DNA from: an uncultured Verrucomicrobiota bacterium | Lineage (GTDB): Bacteria; Verrucomicrobiota; Verrucomicrobiia; Opitutales; Opitutaceae | Assembly: GCA_903960515.1 (NCBI GenBank) | Contig: CAJCBL010000302.1 | Location: 1-64,000, forward strand | Reading direction: 5' to 3' | Length of the DNA: 64,000 nt | In this document: positions 16,280 through 25,486 of the stretch, piece by piece | Numbering within the stretch: the stretch's first letter is position 1 | Layout: every line of letters begins with the position of its first letter | Translations under genes and position numbers: made by a program | Notes under the pieces: model-generated | Database searches by the model: none | What the model was told of the DNA's origin: nothing | Seen by the model: only the letters and a program-made list of their open reading frames with translations

Positions 16280-18514
16280 TCAATACCGCTCGAAGTTGGT
16301 GTCGTCGGTTCCGGCACCGAGATCGATCGATACCCCCGAGGAGGGCTTGCCCTTGGCGGCCGGCCGGTTGAGGTCGGCCAGAGCCGCCTTGGCTACATGA
16401 GCCGGGGCGGGCTTGCCAAGATGCACCGTGGAGTGCGCCACCTGCACATGAGCCGGGGCTGAAGCGCTTCGCGCTCCAGCTACACGCCGGGCGGCGGCGG
16501 CGCGGCCGTCGTCGTTGACCTTGAAGAACTCGATGGCGCTCTGGAGCTGCTCGGCCTGGCTGGCGAGCTCCTCGGATGAGGAGGCCATCTCTTCGGAGGC
16601 GGAGGCGTTCTGCTGGATCACCTTATCCAGTTCCTGGATCGCCTTGTTGACCTGCCCGGCGCCGCTGGCCTGCTCCTCGCTGGCGGTGGTGATGTCCTTG
16701 ACCAGGTCGGCTGTCTTGCGGATGTCGGGCACCAGTTTGTTGAGCATCTCACCGGCGGCCTCGGCGATCTCCACCGAGGAGGCGGAGAGCTTGCTGATCT
16801 CACCGGCGGCGGTGGAGCTGCGCTCGGCCAGCTTGCGTACTTCTGAAGCCACCACCGCGAAGCCCTTGCCGTGTTCGCCGGCGCGGGCGGCCTCGATTGC
16901 GGCGTTGAGCGCCAGAAGGTCGGTCTGGCGGGCGATCTCCTCGATGATGGAGATGCGCTGGGCGATCTCCTTCATCGCCTTCACCGTCTGCGCCACGGAC
17001 TGGCCCGCCTCGGCCGCATCGGTGGCGGCCTTGGTGGAGATCTTCTCCGTCTGGCGGGCGTTCTCGGTGTTCTGCTGGATGGAGGCGGTGGACTGCTCCA
17101 TGGAAGCGGATACCTCCTCCACGGAGGCGGCCTGCTCGGAGGAGCCGGACGAAAGGGTCTGGGCGGTGCTGGTCATCTCCTCGCTGCCGGAGGAGACGTT
17201 CTCGGCGGCCGAGCGCACATTGGCCACGACATCGCGCAGATTTGTCACCATCTTTTGGAGTGCGAGGCCGAGGGTGTCCTTGTCGGAGGAGAGTTTCACC
17301 TCGTGGCGCAGGTCGCCGTCGCCGATCTGCACAGCCAGCTTGGCCTTGGCGTCGAGGGCCTCGGCCATGCCGTTGGCGGCCACGGAGAGGGCGCCAATCT
17401 CGTCGGTGGACTCGACCACCACGCGGGCGGTGAGATCGCCAATGGCGATCTGGCCCAGGCCGCTGACCAGCTTGGACACCGGGCCGGTGATCATGCGGGT
17501 GATGATCATTCCTAGCGCAAGGGCCAAGCCCACGCAGATGATGCAACCGGCGATTAGGACGTTCGAAGAGGTGGCCAGCGAAGTGGCGGCCTCCTGGGCG
17601 GAGGTCGCGGTGGCCTTCATATTGAACTCGGAGGTGCTTCTCGCGGCATCGGTCACTCCATTCCCTGCAACCAAGCGCCTCTTGCCGAGTTCTTCGCGGG
17701 CAAACCATTGGGCGAGGAAGCGCTCCATGTTGCCGAGGTAGGCTTGGCCGGCGGCGCGGCAGTCCTCGATCTGGCGCAAATTCACTTCCTGATGGGTGAT
17801 CGGCTTCAGTTCAGCGAGTTTCCGGTTCACCTCATCGAACTTCTTCATGGTCGCCTTGAATAGGTCGGGGTCGCGAGTGGCGATGGCCTGCCAAGTGCCC
17901 AGGCGGATCGTATTACCAATGTCGATAATGTCGTTGCAGATCACCGTCTTCTTGATGCGCTCCTGCACCTTGTCCTCGGTCAGCTTACCGCCGATGGCCG
18001 TGCCGATGTCGGCGTCGAGCGAGCGCATCTGGCCTGCGAGGAACTCGTTGCAGGCCTTCATGAAGGCAGCGGCGGCCACCAGCGAGCCGTCCTTCTCCTT
18101 CTGCATCGCCTCGGTGGCCTTCACCGTGTCGTTGAGCAGTCGCTCGTACTCGGAGGCCTTCTCGTCGGCGTTCTTGGCATTATCGGCCAGCACCTTGAGG
18201 TCGTACTTCTCGGCATGGGCGGCGGCGTCGCGGAGAAACTTCTTCACGCTGACCAGTTCGGCGCGAGCCTTCTCGAGGAACTGGTTCTCCTCGGTGTAGG
18301 AATAGCCACGCACCTCAAGCATGACATTCTGAGCAGAGCGCTCGACGTCATTGGCCACGGACACGGCCGGGACATTTTCCTGTGAGAGCGTAGTGGCGAC
18401 AGTTTTCACCTTCAGCATGCTGAAGATGGCGAGAGCCCCCAGTATGAGGGTGAGCCCAGCGACTCCGATGAACGAGCCGTTCAACTTCACTCCGAGTTTC
18501 AGATTCTTGAACAT
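16280..18514 (-). CDS. Methyl-accepting chemotaxis protein, first gene of cluster
   Basis: The 744-residue receptor has TM1 at about 12-33 and a long helical periplasmic domain of roughly 290 residues, which could be of the HBM (bimodular helical) type, though this is unsure. TM2 ([20 protein letters not shown]) is followed by two HAMP-like segments and a signalling domain almost identical to the MCP at 13195. The C-terminal tail is different and ends TNFERY. This resembles the NWETF-type pentapeptide that tethers CheR, with Phe/Tyr in the aromatic positions. A CAGCTACG-family palindrome lies in frame inside the tail (encodes about AGARSASAP). It is first in transcription order. Only a weak purine run (AAAGAAG) precedes the ATG. 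Confidence 0.93.
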   Translation of the reverse strand: MFKNLKLGVKLNGSFIGVAGLTLILGALAIFSMLKVKTVATTLSQENVPAVSVANDVERSAQNVMLEVRGYSYTEENQFLEKARAELVSVKKFLRDAAAHAEKYDLKVLADNAKNADEKASEYERLLNDTVKATEAMQKEKDGSLVAAAAFMKACNEFLAGQMRSLDADIGTAIGGKLTEDKVQERIKKTVICNDIIDIGNTIRLGTWQAIATRDPDLFKATMKKFDEVNRKLAELKPITHQEVNLRQIEDCRAAGQAYLGNMERFLAQWFAREELGKRRLVAGNGVTDAARSTSEFNMKATATSAQEAATSLATSSNVLIAGCIICVGLALALGMIITRMITGPVSKLVSGLGQIAIGDLTARVVVESTDEIGALSVAANGMAEALDAKAKLAVQIGDGDLRHEVKLSSDKDTLGLALQKMVTNLRDVVANVRSAAENVSSGSEEMTSTAQTLSSGSSEQAASVEEVSASMEQSTASIQQNTENARQTEKISTKAATDAAEAGQSVAQTVKAMKEIAQRISIIEEIARQTDLLALNAAIEAARAGEHGKGFAVVASEVRKLAERSSTAAGEISKLSASSVEIAEAAGEMLNKLVPDIRKTADLVKDITTASEEQASGAGQVNKAIQELDKVIQQNASASEEMASSSEELASQAEQLQSAIEFFKVNDDGRAAAARRVAGARSASAPAHVQVAHSTVHLGKPAPAHVAKAALADLNRPAAKGKPSSGVSIDLGAGTDDTNFERY
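16459..16485. repeat. CAGCTACG-family palindrome inside MCP coding sequence
   Basis: The string GAAGCGCTTCGCGCTCCAGC followed by TACAC matches the intergenic palindrome family at 16123-16146 and 18924-18950. Here it lies in frame within the variable C-terminal tail of the MCP, between the signalling domain and the NFERY end. Confidence 0.75.
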
Positions 18515-19054
18515 AATGAACTTCTTTCGTTGGTTGTTGCTTTAGGAAAGCTGCCAGCCGGCTGAGGGAACCGAACGTGCGACAGTGCAAAGCACTCCGC
18601 CGACCCGATGCCGCCCCGCCCCACCGCGCCCGATCCGCTGCCGACCGATCCCGGTGTGTCCGTTTCTGGAAACTGCCGCTTGCATGTGAGCCCCATCTAT
18701 CGGCACCGCGCGCCGAAACTTGCGGGGTAATACCACCACTTTGCGTCGGGCAAATCCCTACGCCGTCGGAGCCCCCGACTTCCGAGAAACCTTACAAGCA
18801 GTAGCGAGCAGCGGGTAGTGAGTAGCGAGTAGACGGAAGCGGAACGCGGAGGCTTGAGGAGCGCGAGGGCGGGTATCGGGGAGTGAGAAGCGGGAGGAGG
18901 GAAGCACCGCGCGCGGCCCTCTCGCGTAGCTGAAGCACGAAGCGCTTCAGGGCATTGCGGGTTCAGCCGACCGCTCCGTCCGCTCTGCTCCCGCCGCTCT
19001 CCGCCTTCCGCTTTCCCAAATCTGCGCTCAACCTCGCGCTGGGCAGTCCGATAA
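18515..19054. other. Divergent intergenic region: MCP operon / PAS kinase
   Basis: No gene is supported in 540 bases. It must hold the promoter for the leftward chemotaxis operon, but no clear sigma-70, sigma-54 or sigma-28 pattern was found. At about 18800-18830 there is a degenerate TAGCGAGTAG-type repeat. At 18924-18950 there is a reversed CAGCTACG palindrome (CGTAGCTGAAGCACGAAGCG). At about 18985-19022 a CT-rich satellite (CTCCGCCTTCCGCTTTCC) leads toward the next start codon. Confidence 0.6.
18924..18950. repeat. CAGCTACG-family palindrome, reverse orientation
   Basis: The reverse complement of this site reads CTGAAGCGCTTCGTGCTTCA then GCTACG. That places it in the same family as the elements at 866-1340 and 16119-16485, with the GAAGCGCTTC stem variant. 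Confidence 0.7.
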
Positions 19055-22000
19055 ATGGCTCTCGCCCCCGCCTGCTGCCCCCCAGCGCTCGGGTCGATGT
19101 GGAGCATGCCTACCCCAACACCCCTTCCCCTCACCACGCCCGCTGCCCCCCTGCCCGGGCTCAACGCCATCGCTTGGGCCGCCGCCTTGGGCTGGACCGC
19201 CCTGATCACCGCATCCCTCGCGTACGGGCTCCACCAAAAGCATACCGAGGCCATCGCCTTCGCCCGCAGCGAGGCGGGCATCAGCATCGACAAGGATGTG
19301 CTCTTCCGCCGCTGGATCGCGCTGCAGGGAGGCGTGTATGTACCACCATCCGACTACACTCCACCCAACCCCTATCTCGACTTGCCCGAGCGCGATGTGG
19401 TTACCACCACCGGCAAGGTGCTCACCCTGATCAATCCGGCTTACGCCACCCGGCAGGTCCACGAACTCGAGGCCGCCAACCCGTCCGGCCTACGTGGACA
19501 CATCACCAGCCTCAAGCCCATCCGCCCCGAGAACGCCGCCGACGCATGGGAGACCCGCGCCCTGCATTCCTTCGAAACCGGCACTCGTGAGGTCGCCGAG
19601 GCGTTGACCCCTGCCGAGGGGCCCAAGGTGTTCCGGATCATGCGCCCCTTTATCACCGATACGTCCTGCCTGAAATGCCACGCATCTCAGGGCTACAAGG
19701 TGGGCGACATCCGCGGAGGTATCAGCACCACCGTGGCGCTGGCTCCCTTCCTCTCCGCCGCCCACCGCGACGATTTCCGCCAGTGCGCCACCCACGGCGT
19801 CTTTCTGCTGCTGGGCCTGGGGGGCATCGCCTTCGCCCGGCGCCACATCACCCGCGCCTTCACCGAGCGCCAGCGGGCCTATAGCGCGCTCTTCGAAAGC
19901 GAGAACCGCAATCACCAGATCTTCGAGAAGCTTCCGCTCTACATTGTCACCTGCTCGCCCCGGGGCACCCTCGCCTACTGCAACCCTGCGCTGCTCGACC
20001 TTTGCGGTCGCAGCTCGGCGGACACGATAGGCCAGAACTGGTTCGAGGTCTTCATCCCCCGCGAGCAGCGCGCTGCGGACGAGGCAACCTTCCGCCAGGC
20101 CCTGCAAGCTGGCACCGCACCAGCCCGCGCCATAGGAGAAATCGTTACCCGCGACGGCCAGCGCCGCACCGTGGCATGGGTCTCCACCCTCATCACCGAT
20201 GAGAACGGCCAGCCAGTAGGAGTAACCAGCCTGGGCGAGGACATCACTGAGCGCCGAGCCGAGGACCTGCGCCTGCGCCTGCTTGAGCGCGCCGTCGAAC
20301 ACAGCCCCGTATCGATCGTCGTCACCGACCGTGAAGGGCGCATCGAATACGTTAACGAAAAGTTCACCCAACTCACCGGCTACACCCGCGCCGAAGCGCT
20401 GGGGCAAAACCCGAGAGTGCTCAACTCGGGCAGAAACCCGCCCGAGCTCTTCCGCGAACTCTGGACGGCCCTTCTTGCCGGCAGTGAGTGGCACGGCGAG
20501 TTCCACAACCGCAAGAAGAACGGCGAACTCTTCTGGGAGGACGCCCGTATCAGCCCGATCAAGGACGATGCCGGTGCGATCGTGCGCTTCATCGCCCTTA
20601 AGGAGGACATCACCGAGCGCAAACGCAGCGCCCAGGCCGCCGCCGAAAGCGAGCAACGCTTCCGTGCCCTAGTCGAAAACGCCCCCGCCGCCGTCATCGT
20701 CCACCGCGCCCACCGCTGCATCTACGCCAACTTGGCCGCACTGCGCCTCTTCGGCTACGACGACAACGCCTCCACCTCCGGCCTCGACATCTGGTTACAT
20801 CTGCAACCCGAATCGATCGCGGTAGTGGCCGACCGCGAGAGCCGCCTGCTCGCCGGCGAGCACCTCGCCCCTGTAGAGCTGCATCTGCGCCAGCGCGACG
20901 GCACTCCCATCGTGTGCGAATCCACCGTCACCGCCATCGCCTACGACGGGGCGCCCGCCGCCCTGGCCATCCTCAGCGACATCACCGAGCGCCGCCAGAT
21001 GACCGCCGCCCTAGAGGAGAGCGAGGAGCGCTTCCGCAGCTTCGTGGAGGCTGCGCCCTTGGCCATCTTCACCCTGGTGAACGGCCGTTTCACCTACGCC
21101 AACCCCGCCACCGCTGCGCTCTTTGGCTTCGCCCACGCTTCAGACCTCGTAGGCCAAAGCCTCTGGAGCCGGGTGCATGCCGACTGTCTCCACTGCACCA
21201 CCGCACTGGTGGCCGGCACCGAGGCCGGCTGCAAGGGGCAAGCCGTAGAGCTCAAACTGCTGCGCCGCGACTCCTCCATCGTGCTCGGGGAAACCGTGGG
21301 CGTGCCCATCACCTTCGGTAGTCAACCCGCGGTGATGGCCATCGTCACCGACGTCACCGAGAGCAAACACCTTGAGCAGGCCCTGCTAGAGAACGAAGCC
21401 CGCATGCAGGAGACCCTCGAAAGCACCAGCGCGGGCTATTTCCGCCTCGATTCCCAGGACCGCCTCCAGCACGCCAACAGCGCCTGGCTCCAACTCTTCG
21501 ACCAGATCGACGCGGCCTCGGCCACCGGCCGGCCGTTCACCGACCTGCTGCCCGAACCAGAACGCGATTACACCCGGGAAGTACTGCGCCGGCTCGCCTG
21601 CGGCGAGGAGTATGTGGCGGGAGAGTTCAACCACACCCGCCCCGACGGCTCCCCCGGCTTCTACAGTTTCACCGCCCACCTCGTGCGCGAAGGCGACCGC
21701 TTGGCCGGCTGCGAGGGCTTCTGCCTGGACACCACCGCCATCCGCACCAGCCAAGAGCGCTACCAGATGCTCTTTGAGCAGATGCTGGACGGCTTCGCCC
21801 TGCACGAGATCGTGTGCAATGCCGAAGGGCGGCCCACCGACTACCGCTACCTCGCGGTCAACCCGGCCTTCGAGAAGCTCATGGGCCGGCCCGCCGCCGC
21901 TATGATCGGGCGGCGAGTGCGAGAAGTGCTGCCCTCCATCGAGGAGAAATGGATTACCCGTTACGGCCAGCTCGCCTTGGGCGGCGAGCCCCTGCGCATC

Positions 22001-23260
22001 GAGGACTACTCGCGCGAACTCGACCGCCATTTCGAGATCCTCGCCTTCCGCCCCAGTCCCGGCCGCTTCGCCACCCTGGTGCGCGATGTCACCGCCCGCC
22101 ACCGCCTCGAAAGCCAGCTCCAGCAGGCCCAGAAAATGGATGCCGTGGGCCAGCTCGCCGGCGGGGTGGCTCACGACTTCAACAACATCCTGGTGGCCAT
22201 CCTCATGAACCTCTCGCTGCTGCGCAGCGAGGCCAACCTAAGCGAGGAGACCGTCGAGTCGCTCAAGGCCCTGGAGCAGGAGGCCAAGCGCGCCACCACC
22301 CTCACCCGCCAGCTCCTGGTATTCAGTCGCCGGAGGGCTGTGGAGTCCCGCCCTGTGGACCTCAACGACCTGCTCGAGGCGATGGTGAAGATGCTGCGCC
22401 GCCTCTTGGGCGAGCACGTAACCATCGCTACCGTCTTCGCGCCCGGGCTGCCCCCCATCCAGGCCGACCCCGGCATGATCGACCAGATCGTGATGAACCT
22501 CTGCGTGAACGCCCGCGACGCCATGCCCAAGGGCGGTCTCCTCCAGCTCACCACTACGCGCATGTGCTTCACCGAAGCCGACCACCTCTCCCGCCCCGTA
22601 CGCCGCCCCGGGGACTTCCTGCGCCTCAGCGTATCCGATACAGGCTGCGGCATGGATGCCGCCACACTCAGCCATCTTTTCGAGCCGTTCTTCACCACCA
22701 AGGAGGTGGGCCAGGGCACCGGCATGGGCCTCTCCACCGTCTTTGGCATAGTAGCACAGCACGGGGGCTGGCTGGAGGCGGAAAGCATCGCAGGCCAAGG
22801 CAGCACGTTCCACGCATACCTGCCTGTAGCCCACATCGCTGCCTGCGAGGCTCCAGCCTCCGCCCACCCAGCCACTCCCACTGGCGGCACGGAGACCATC
22901 CTCTTGGTCGAGGACGACACCTTCGCCCGCCAAACCGTGAGCCTCGCACTGCGCCGCGACGGCTACACTGTGATCGAGGCCGACAACTTCGCCGGCGCAC
23001 GCACCGCTTGGCAGCAGCACCGGGCCGCCATCGCCGCACTGGTCACCGATGTGGTGATGCCCGGCGGGCAGAGCGGAATCGAACTGGCCCGCGGCCTGCG
23101 CGCCGAAAGCCCACAGCTAAGCATCGTGATCGTCTCCGGCTATAACGCGGACACCGGCGACATCCAGCCCCCGGTAGAGCGGGCGACCTATCTGCCCAAG
23201 CCCTTCGACTACACAACGCTCACAGGAGTGCTGCGTGCGAGTTTTGCGCGGAAGGTGTAG
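19055..23260 (+). CDS. Hybrid histidine kinase with heme-type sensor and six PAS domains
   Basis: The ORF has 1401 residues. The start could also be ATG at 19097 or 19106, which would give a more compact N-terminus; no clear ribosome site decides. TM1 lies at about 36-58. The following periplasmic domain resembles the Tll0287-like/DUF3365 family and contains a c-type heme motif Cys205-x-x-Cys208-His209 ([11 protein letters not shown]). TM2 is at about 245-262. Six PAS domains follow (starts near 290, 410, 540, 665, 785 and 905). HisKA has His1040 ([10 protein letters not shown]), then a HATPase domain and a C-terminal receiver with Asp1332 (VTDVVMPGG). It likely senses redox state, NO or a small ligand through heme and PAS cofactors. 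No dedicated response regulator is adjacent. Confidence 0.9.
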   Translation: MALAPACCPPALGSMWSMPTPTPLPLTTPAAPLPGLNAIAWAAALGWTALITASLAYGLHQKHTEAIAFARSEAGISIDKDVLFRRWIALQGGVYVPPSDYTPPNPYLDLPERDVVTTTGKVLTLINPAYATRQVHELEAANPSGLRGHITSLKPIRPENAADAWETRALHSFETGTREVAEALTPAEGPKVFRIMRPFITDTSCLKCHASQGYKVGDIRGGISTTVALAPFLSAAHRDDFRQCATHGVFLLLGLGGIAFARRHITRAFTERQRAYSALFESENRNHQIFEKLPLYIVTCSPRGTLAYCNPALLDLCGRSSADTIGQNWFEVFIPREQRAADEATFRQALQAGTAPARAIGEIVTRDGQRRTVAWVSTLITDENGQPVGVTSLGEDITERRAEDLRLRLLERAVEHSPVSIVVTDREGRIEYVNEKFTQLTGYTRAEALGQNPRVLNSGRNPPELFRELWTALLAGSEWHGEFHNRKKNGELFWEDARISPIKDDAGAIVRFIALKEDITERKRSAQAAAESEQRFRALVENAPAAVIVHRAHRCIYANLAALRLFGYDDNASTSGLDIWLHLQPESIAVVADRESRLLAGEHLAPVELHLRQRDGTPIVCESTVTAIAYDGAPAALAILSDITERRQMTAALEESEERFRSFVEAAPLAIFTLVNGRFTYANPATAALFGFAHASDLVGQSLWSRVHADCLHCTTALVAGTEAGCKGQAVELKLLRRDSSIVLGETVGVPITFGSQPAVMAIVTDVTESKHLEQALLENEARMQETLESTSAGYFRLDSQDRLQHANSAWLQLFDQIDAASATGRPFTDLLPEPERDYTREVLRRLACGEEYVAGEFNHTRPDGSPGFYSFTAHLVREGDRLAGCEGFCLDTTAIRTSQERYQMLFEQMLDGFALHEIVCNAEGRPTDYRYLAVNPAFEKLMGRPAAAMIGRRVREVLPSIEEKWITRYGQLALGGEPLRIEDYSRELDRHFEILAFRPSPGRFATLVRDVTARHRLESQLQQAQKMDAVGQLAGGVAHDFNNILVAILMNLSLLRSEANLSEETVESLKALEQEAKRATTLTRQLLVFSRRRAVESRPVDLNDLLEAMVKMLRRLLGEHVTIATVFAPGLPPIQADPGMIDQIVMNLCVNARDAMPKGGLLQLTTTRMCFTEADHLSRPVRRPGDFLRLSVSDTGCGMDAATLSHLFEPFFTTKEVGQGTGMGLSTVFGIVAQHGGWLEAESIAGQGSTFHAYLPVAHIAACEAPASAHPATPTGGTETILLVEDDTFARQTVSLALRRDGYTVIEADNFAGARTAWQQHRAAIAALVTDVVMPGGQSGIELARGLRAESPQLSIVIVSGYNADTGDIQPPVERATYLPKPFDYTTLTGVLRASFARKV

Positions 23261-23311
23261 GAGCGCGCGTCCCGCCACGCGCTCCAGTTACCACTACTTG
23301 ACTGATTCAGA

Positions 23312-23335
23312 CGATCAGGCGGATCTGCCTGATCG
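23312..23335 (+). terminator. Hairpin downstream of the PAS kinase gene
   Basis: A perfect 9-bp stem (CGATCAGGC / GCCTGATCG) with loop GGATCT starts about 50 bases after the kinase stop codon. There is no T-run after it, so it may be a transcript-end hairpin rather than a classical intrinsic terminator. A degenerate REP half (GTAGGAGCGCGC) lies at about 23256. Confidence 0.45.
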
Positions 23336-23447
23336 GGCACCTCGGCCCTCTGCCGTAGATCCACCGTCTTCTGCACTCTGCACTATTCACTTGGCACCGG
23401 GAGGCTTCGGCTCTGTCACAGCCCACGTGAGATCCACCACCAACTCC

Positions 23448-24050
23448 ATGCTGCCCGCCGCCGCCGCCCTGCTGCTGGCAACCGCAGCCCTGCCAGGCGC
23501 CACCTCCACCATGAAATCAACCTCCGCTGCCCCCTCCCCAGCCGTCTGCGCCCTCGGCAAAATGTCCGCCTGCGGCCTGCCCTCCAGTGTCGTCATCGAC
23601 ATGAGCAAAGTGCGCATCCAGCGCACCGATGCCGAGTGGCGCTCCCGACTCACCGCAGACCAGTACCGCGTAGCCCGCAAACAGGGCACCGAGCCGCCCT
23701 TCGAAAACCAGTACTGGGATTCCCACGGCGATGGAGTCTTCTTCTGCGTAGGCTGCGACACGCCCCTCTTCGACTCGAAGCACAAGTTCAACTCCGGCAC
23801 CGGATGGCCCAGCTACTGGCAACCGCTCGAGCCCGCCTTCGTGGCGGAGACCGTCGACACCAGTCATGGAATGAGCCGCACCGAGGTGCACTGCGCCGTG
23901 TGCGGCTCGCACTTGGGCCACCTCTTCAACGACGGCCCGCAGCCGACGGGGCAGCGCTACTGCATCAACTCGGCCTCGTTGAAAATCATGCCTCGCGGCG
24001 AGTACGAAGCGTGGCTGCTCAAGGGCGGAACGACTGGCCCGGCCCGGTAG
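23448..24050 (+). CDS. msrB: Peptide methionine-R-sulfoxide reductase, probably exported
   Basis: MsrB reduces methionine-R-sulfoxide in proteins. The catalytic domain covers about residues 55-195. Zinc ligands CVGCD and [10 protein letters not shown], the [11 protein letters not shown] core and the catalytic Cys in [10 protein letters not shown] are all present. The start at 23448 gives 200 residues with a hydrophobic N-terminus ([20 protein letters not shown]). A GTG at 23427 would add seven residues including an Arg, making a more normal signal peptide. An envelope location is therefore likely, and it would need a periplasmic electron donor that is not seen here. The ORF-track start at 23235 overlaps the preceding kinase and is rejected. 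An inverted REP pair follows the gene. Confidence 0.93.
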   Translation: MLPAAAALLLATAALPGATSTMKSTSAAPSPAVCALGKMSACGLPSSVVIDMSKVRIQRTDAEWRSRLTADQYRVARKQGTEPPFENQYWDSHGDGVFFCVGCDTPLFDSKHKFNSGTGWPSYWQPLEPAFVAETVDTSHGMSRTEVHCAVCGSHLGHLFNDGPQPTGQRYCINSASLKIMPRGEYEAWLLKGGTTGPAR

Positions 24051-24062
24051 TGACCATTCCGC

Positions 24063-24118
24063 CGTAGGAGCGTGCTTGCACGCGATTCAGAGGGCAGATC
24101 GCGTGCAAGCACGCTCCT
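24063..24118. repeat. REP inverted pair after msrB
   Basis: Forward GTAGGAGCGTGCTTGCACGC and reverse GCGTGCAAGCACGCTCCT elements are separated by about 16 bases and can form one long hairpin. The reverse element is the left end of a ~115-base direct repeat found again at about 25295-25410. Confidence 0.85.
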
Positions 24119-24210
24119 GCATCTACACTGGATCGGAATTCTTCCCGTCTCGAACGCGACGTGGAATCACTCGGCCTCAGTCCCCGGCCCACGGCGCCAT
24201 TCGTGCCGGG
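24099..24210 (+). repeat. Direct repeat copy 1 flanking the PEP-CTERM gene
   Basis: The segment runs from a reverse REP element through CATCTACACTGGATCGGAAT, CGCGACGTGGAATCACTCGG and CAGTCCCCGGCCC. Copy 2 at 25295-25410 has the same blocks in the same order with scattered substitutions. Confidence 0.8.
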
Positions 24211-24216
24211 TCTTCG

Positions 24217-24245
24217 TTTACGAGATTTTTGTTTACTCGATACAG
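24217..24245 (+). promoter_or_regulatory. Possible sigma-70 promoter of the PEP-CTERM gene
   Basis: An AT-rich island precedes the gene. TTTACG and ATACAG are separated by 17 bases, a loose match to -35/-10 consensus. The distance to the ATG is about 40 bases. Matches are weak, so this is only a candidate. Confidence 0.3.
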
Positions 24246-24285
24246 ATCCCGAAGCAAAAGGTCGGACGTCAGTTAATTCCTAAAC

Positions 24286-25125
24286 ATGAAAACTACTCGT
24301 CTACTGATTGCACTCACTGTGGCTGCCGCACTCTCCGTGGCCGCCTCGGCACAGATCCGCTCGCTCACCGGCTTCAGCGCTCAAACGCTGGCGGCCAATG
24401 ACGACGGCTCTACTGGCCTCGTTAACCTCGGGTTCACCGCGAACTTCTTCGGTGAAAATTACTCGCAGACCTACGTCAACAACAACGGCAATCTGACCTT
24501 CGACGCAGCGATGGAGACTTTCACCCCGTTCAGTCTCTCCAATACCAACCGGGTGATCATCGCTCCGTTCTTTGGTGATGTGGACACACGCGCTGCTGGC
24601 TCCGGGCTTACGACCTACGGCACCGGTACGCTCGGCGGGCACAACGCCTTTGCGGCCAACTATCTCAATGTCGGCGTTTTCGGACAGATCCCGATCTTCA
24701 ACAGCTTCCAGGTTGTCTTGATTGATCGTGCCGACACCGGCGCGGGCAATTTCGACTTCGAATTCAACTTCACCAAGATCATTTGGGAAACCGGAACGGC
24801 CAGCGACGGCAACAGCCAGGGCCTCGGCGGCTACTCGGCCCGGTCCGGCTATTCGAATGGCTCGGCCACCCACTCCTTCGAACTCGCCGGCTCAGCCGTA
24901 AACGGTGGATTGCTCGATTCCAACGCCACCACCGGCCTGATCCATAATAGCTTCGGAACCCCCTTCGACGGTGTCGTTGCTGACGGGCGCTATGACTTCC
25001 AGGTTCGCACCGGTCAGGTCATCCCCCCCACCGGCGCCGTTCCGGAGCCGTCCACCTACGGGCTGATGGGTGCCGGAATGCTGGCGGCGATCGTCGCCTT
25101 CCGCCGCTTCCGCAAGGCAGCCTAA
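24286..25125 (+). CDS. PEP-CTERM sorted protein with nidogen-like (NIDO) domain
   Basis: The 279-residue protein has a signal peptide (MKTTRLLIALTVAAALSVAA, cleavage near ASA-Q). A region at about 45-200 has NIDO-type features: YVNNNGNLTFD, TPFSLSNTNRVIIAPFFGDVD, FQVVLIDR. The C-terminal sorting tail has the VPEPSTYG motif, a hydrophobic segment and the basic end RRFRK. PEP-CTERM proteins are processed by exosortase (EpsH/XrtA type) and usually end up in extracellular polymer or the cell surface. No exosortase gene is in this window. A matrix or adhesion role is inferred. A clear intrinsic terminator follows and direct repeats flank the gene. Confidence 0.93.
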   Translation: MKTTRLLIALTVAAALSVAASAQIRSLTGFSAQTLAANDDGSTGLVNLGFTANFFGENYSQTYVNNNGNLTFDAAMETFTPFSLSNTNRVIIAPFFGDVDTRAAGSGLTTYGTGTLGGHNAFAANYLNVGVFGQIPIFNSFQVVLIDRADTGAGNFDFEFNFTKIIWETGTASDGNSQGLGGYSARSGYSNGSATHSFELAGSAVNGGLLDSNATTGLIHNSFGTPFDGVVADGRYDFQVRTGQVIPPTGAVPEPSTYGLMGAGMLAAIVAFRRFRKAA

Positions 25126-25147
25126 GGCATTCGCTAGTTACTACTTC

Positions 25148-25183
25148 AACGGGCTCCCTTTCGAGGGGGCCCGTTTTGTTTTT
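25148..25183 (+). terminator. Intrinsic terminator of the PEP-CTERM gene
   Basis: The stem AACGGGCTCCC pairs with GGGGGCCCGTT (one T-G wobble) around the loop TTTCGA, and the right arm runs into TTTTGTTTTT. It begins 23 bases after the stop codon. Confidence 0.88.
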
Positions 25184-25294
25184 GGCGAGGGGCAAAACAG
25201 CCTCCGCATCGAATGCCTTGCGATGCAGCGTGGGTGCGTAGTCAGCGAGCACAACGGCCCGATTGGGTTTCCTCGGTGCGAAGGTCGAGCCCCT

Positions 25295-25410
25295 ATCGCG
25301 TGCAAGCACGCTCACGCATCTACACGGGATCGGAATTCATTCTCATCTTGAGCGCGACGTGGAATCTACTCGGCCGCAGTCCCCGGCCCGCGCCGGCCTC
25401 CTGCCGGGAA
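25295..25410 (+). repeat. Direct repeat copy 2 flanking the PEP-CTERM gene
   Basis: Starts with a reverse REP half (GCGTGCAAGCACGCTC) and continues CATCTACACGGGATCGGAAT, CGCGACGTGGAATCTACTCG and CAGTCCCCGGCCC. It matches 24099-24210. The rest of the 25126-25486 spacer holds the terminator and nothing else recognisable. Confidence 0.8.
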
Positions 25411-25486
25411 TCCCTGAGCGCTAAAACAGGTGCCCCCCGGCGCCCGTATGCTGGTCGGCCAGCGCCGAGTGCATTCCTTGAGCGCC

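Noticed and set aside
18515-18600. Sigma-54 or sigma-28 promoter for the MCP operon
   Set aside because: CTGGCAGCTTTCC...GCA has the wrong GG-GC spacing for sigma-54, and no TAAA-N15-GCCGATAA pattern is present.
19490-20656. 388-residue antisense ORF over the PAS kinase
   Set aside because: The opposite strand encodes unmistakable PAS domains; this frame is a shadow.
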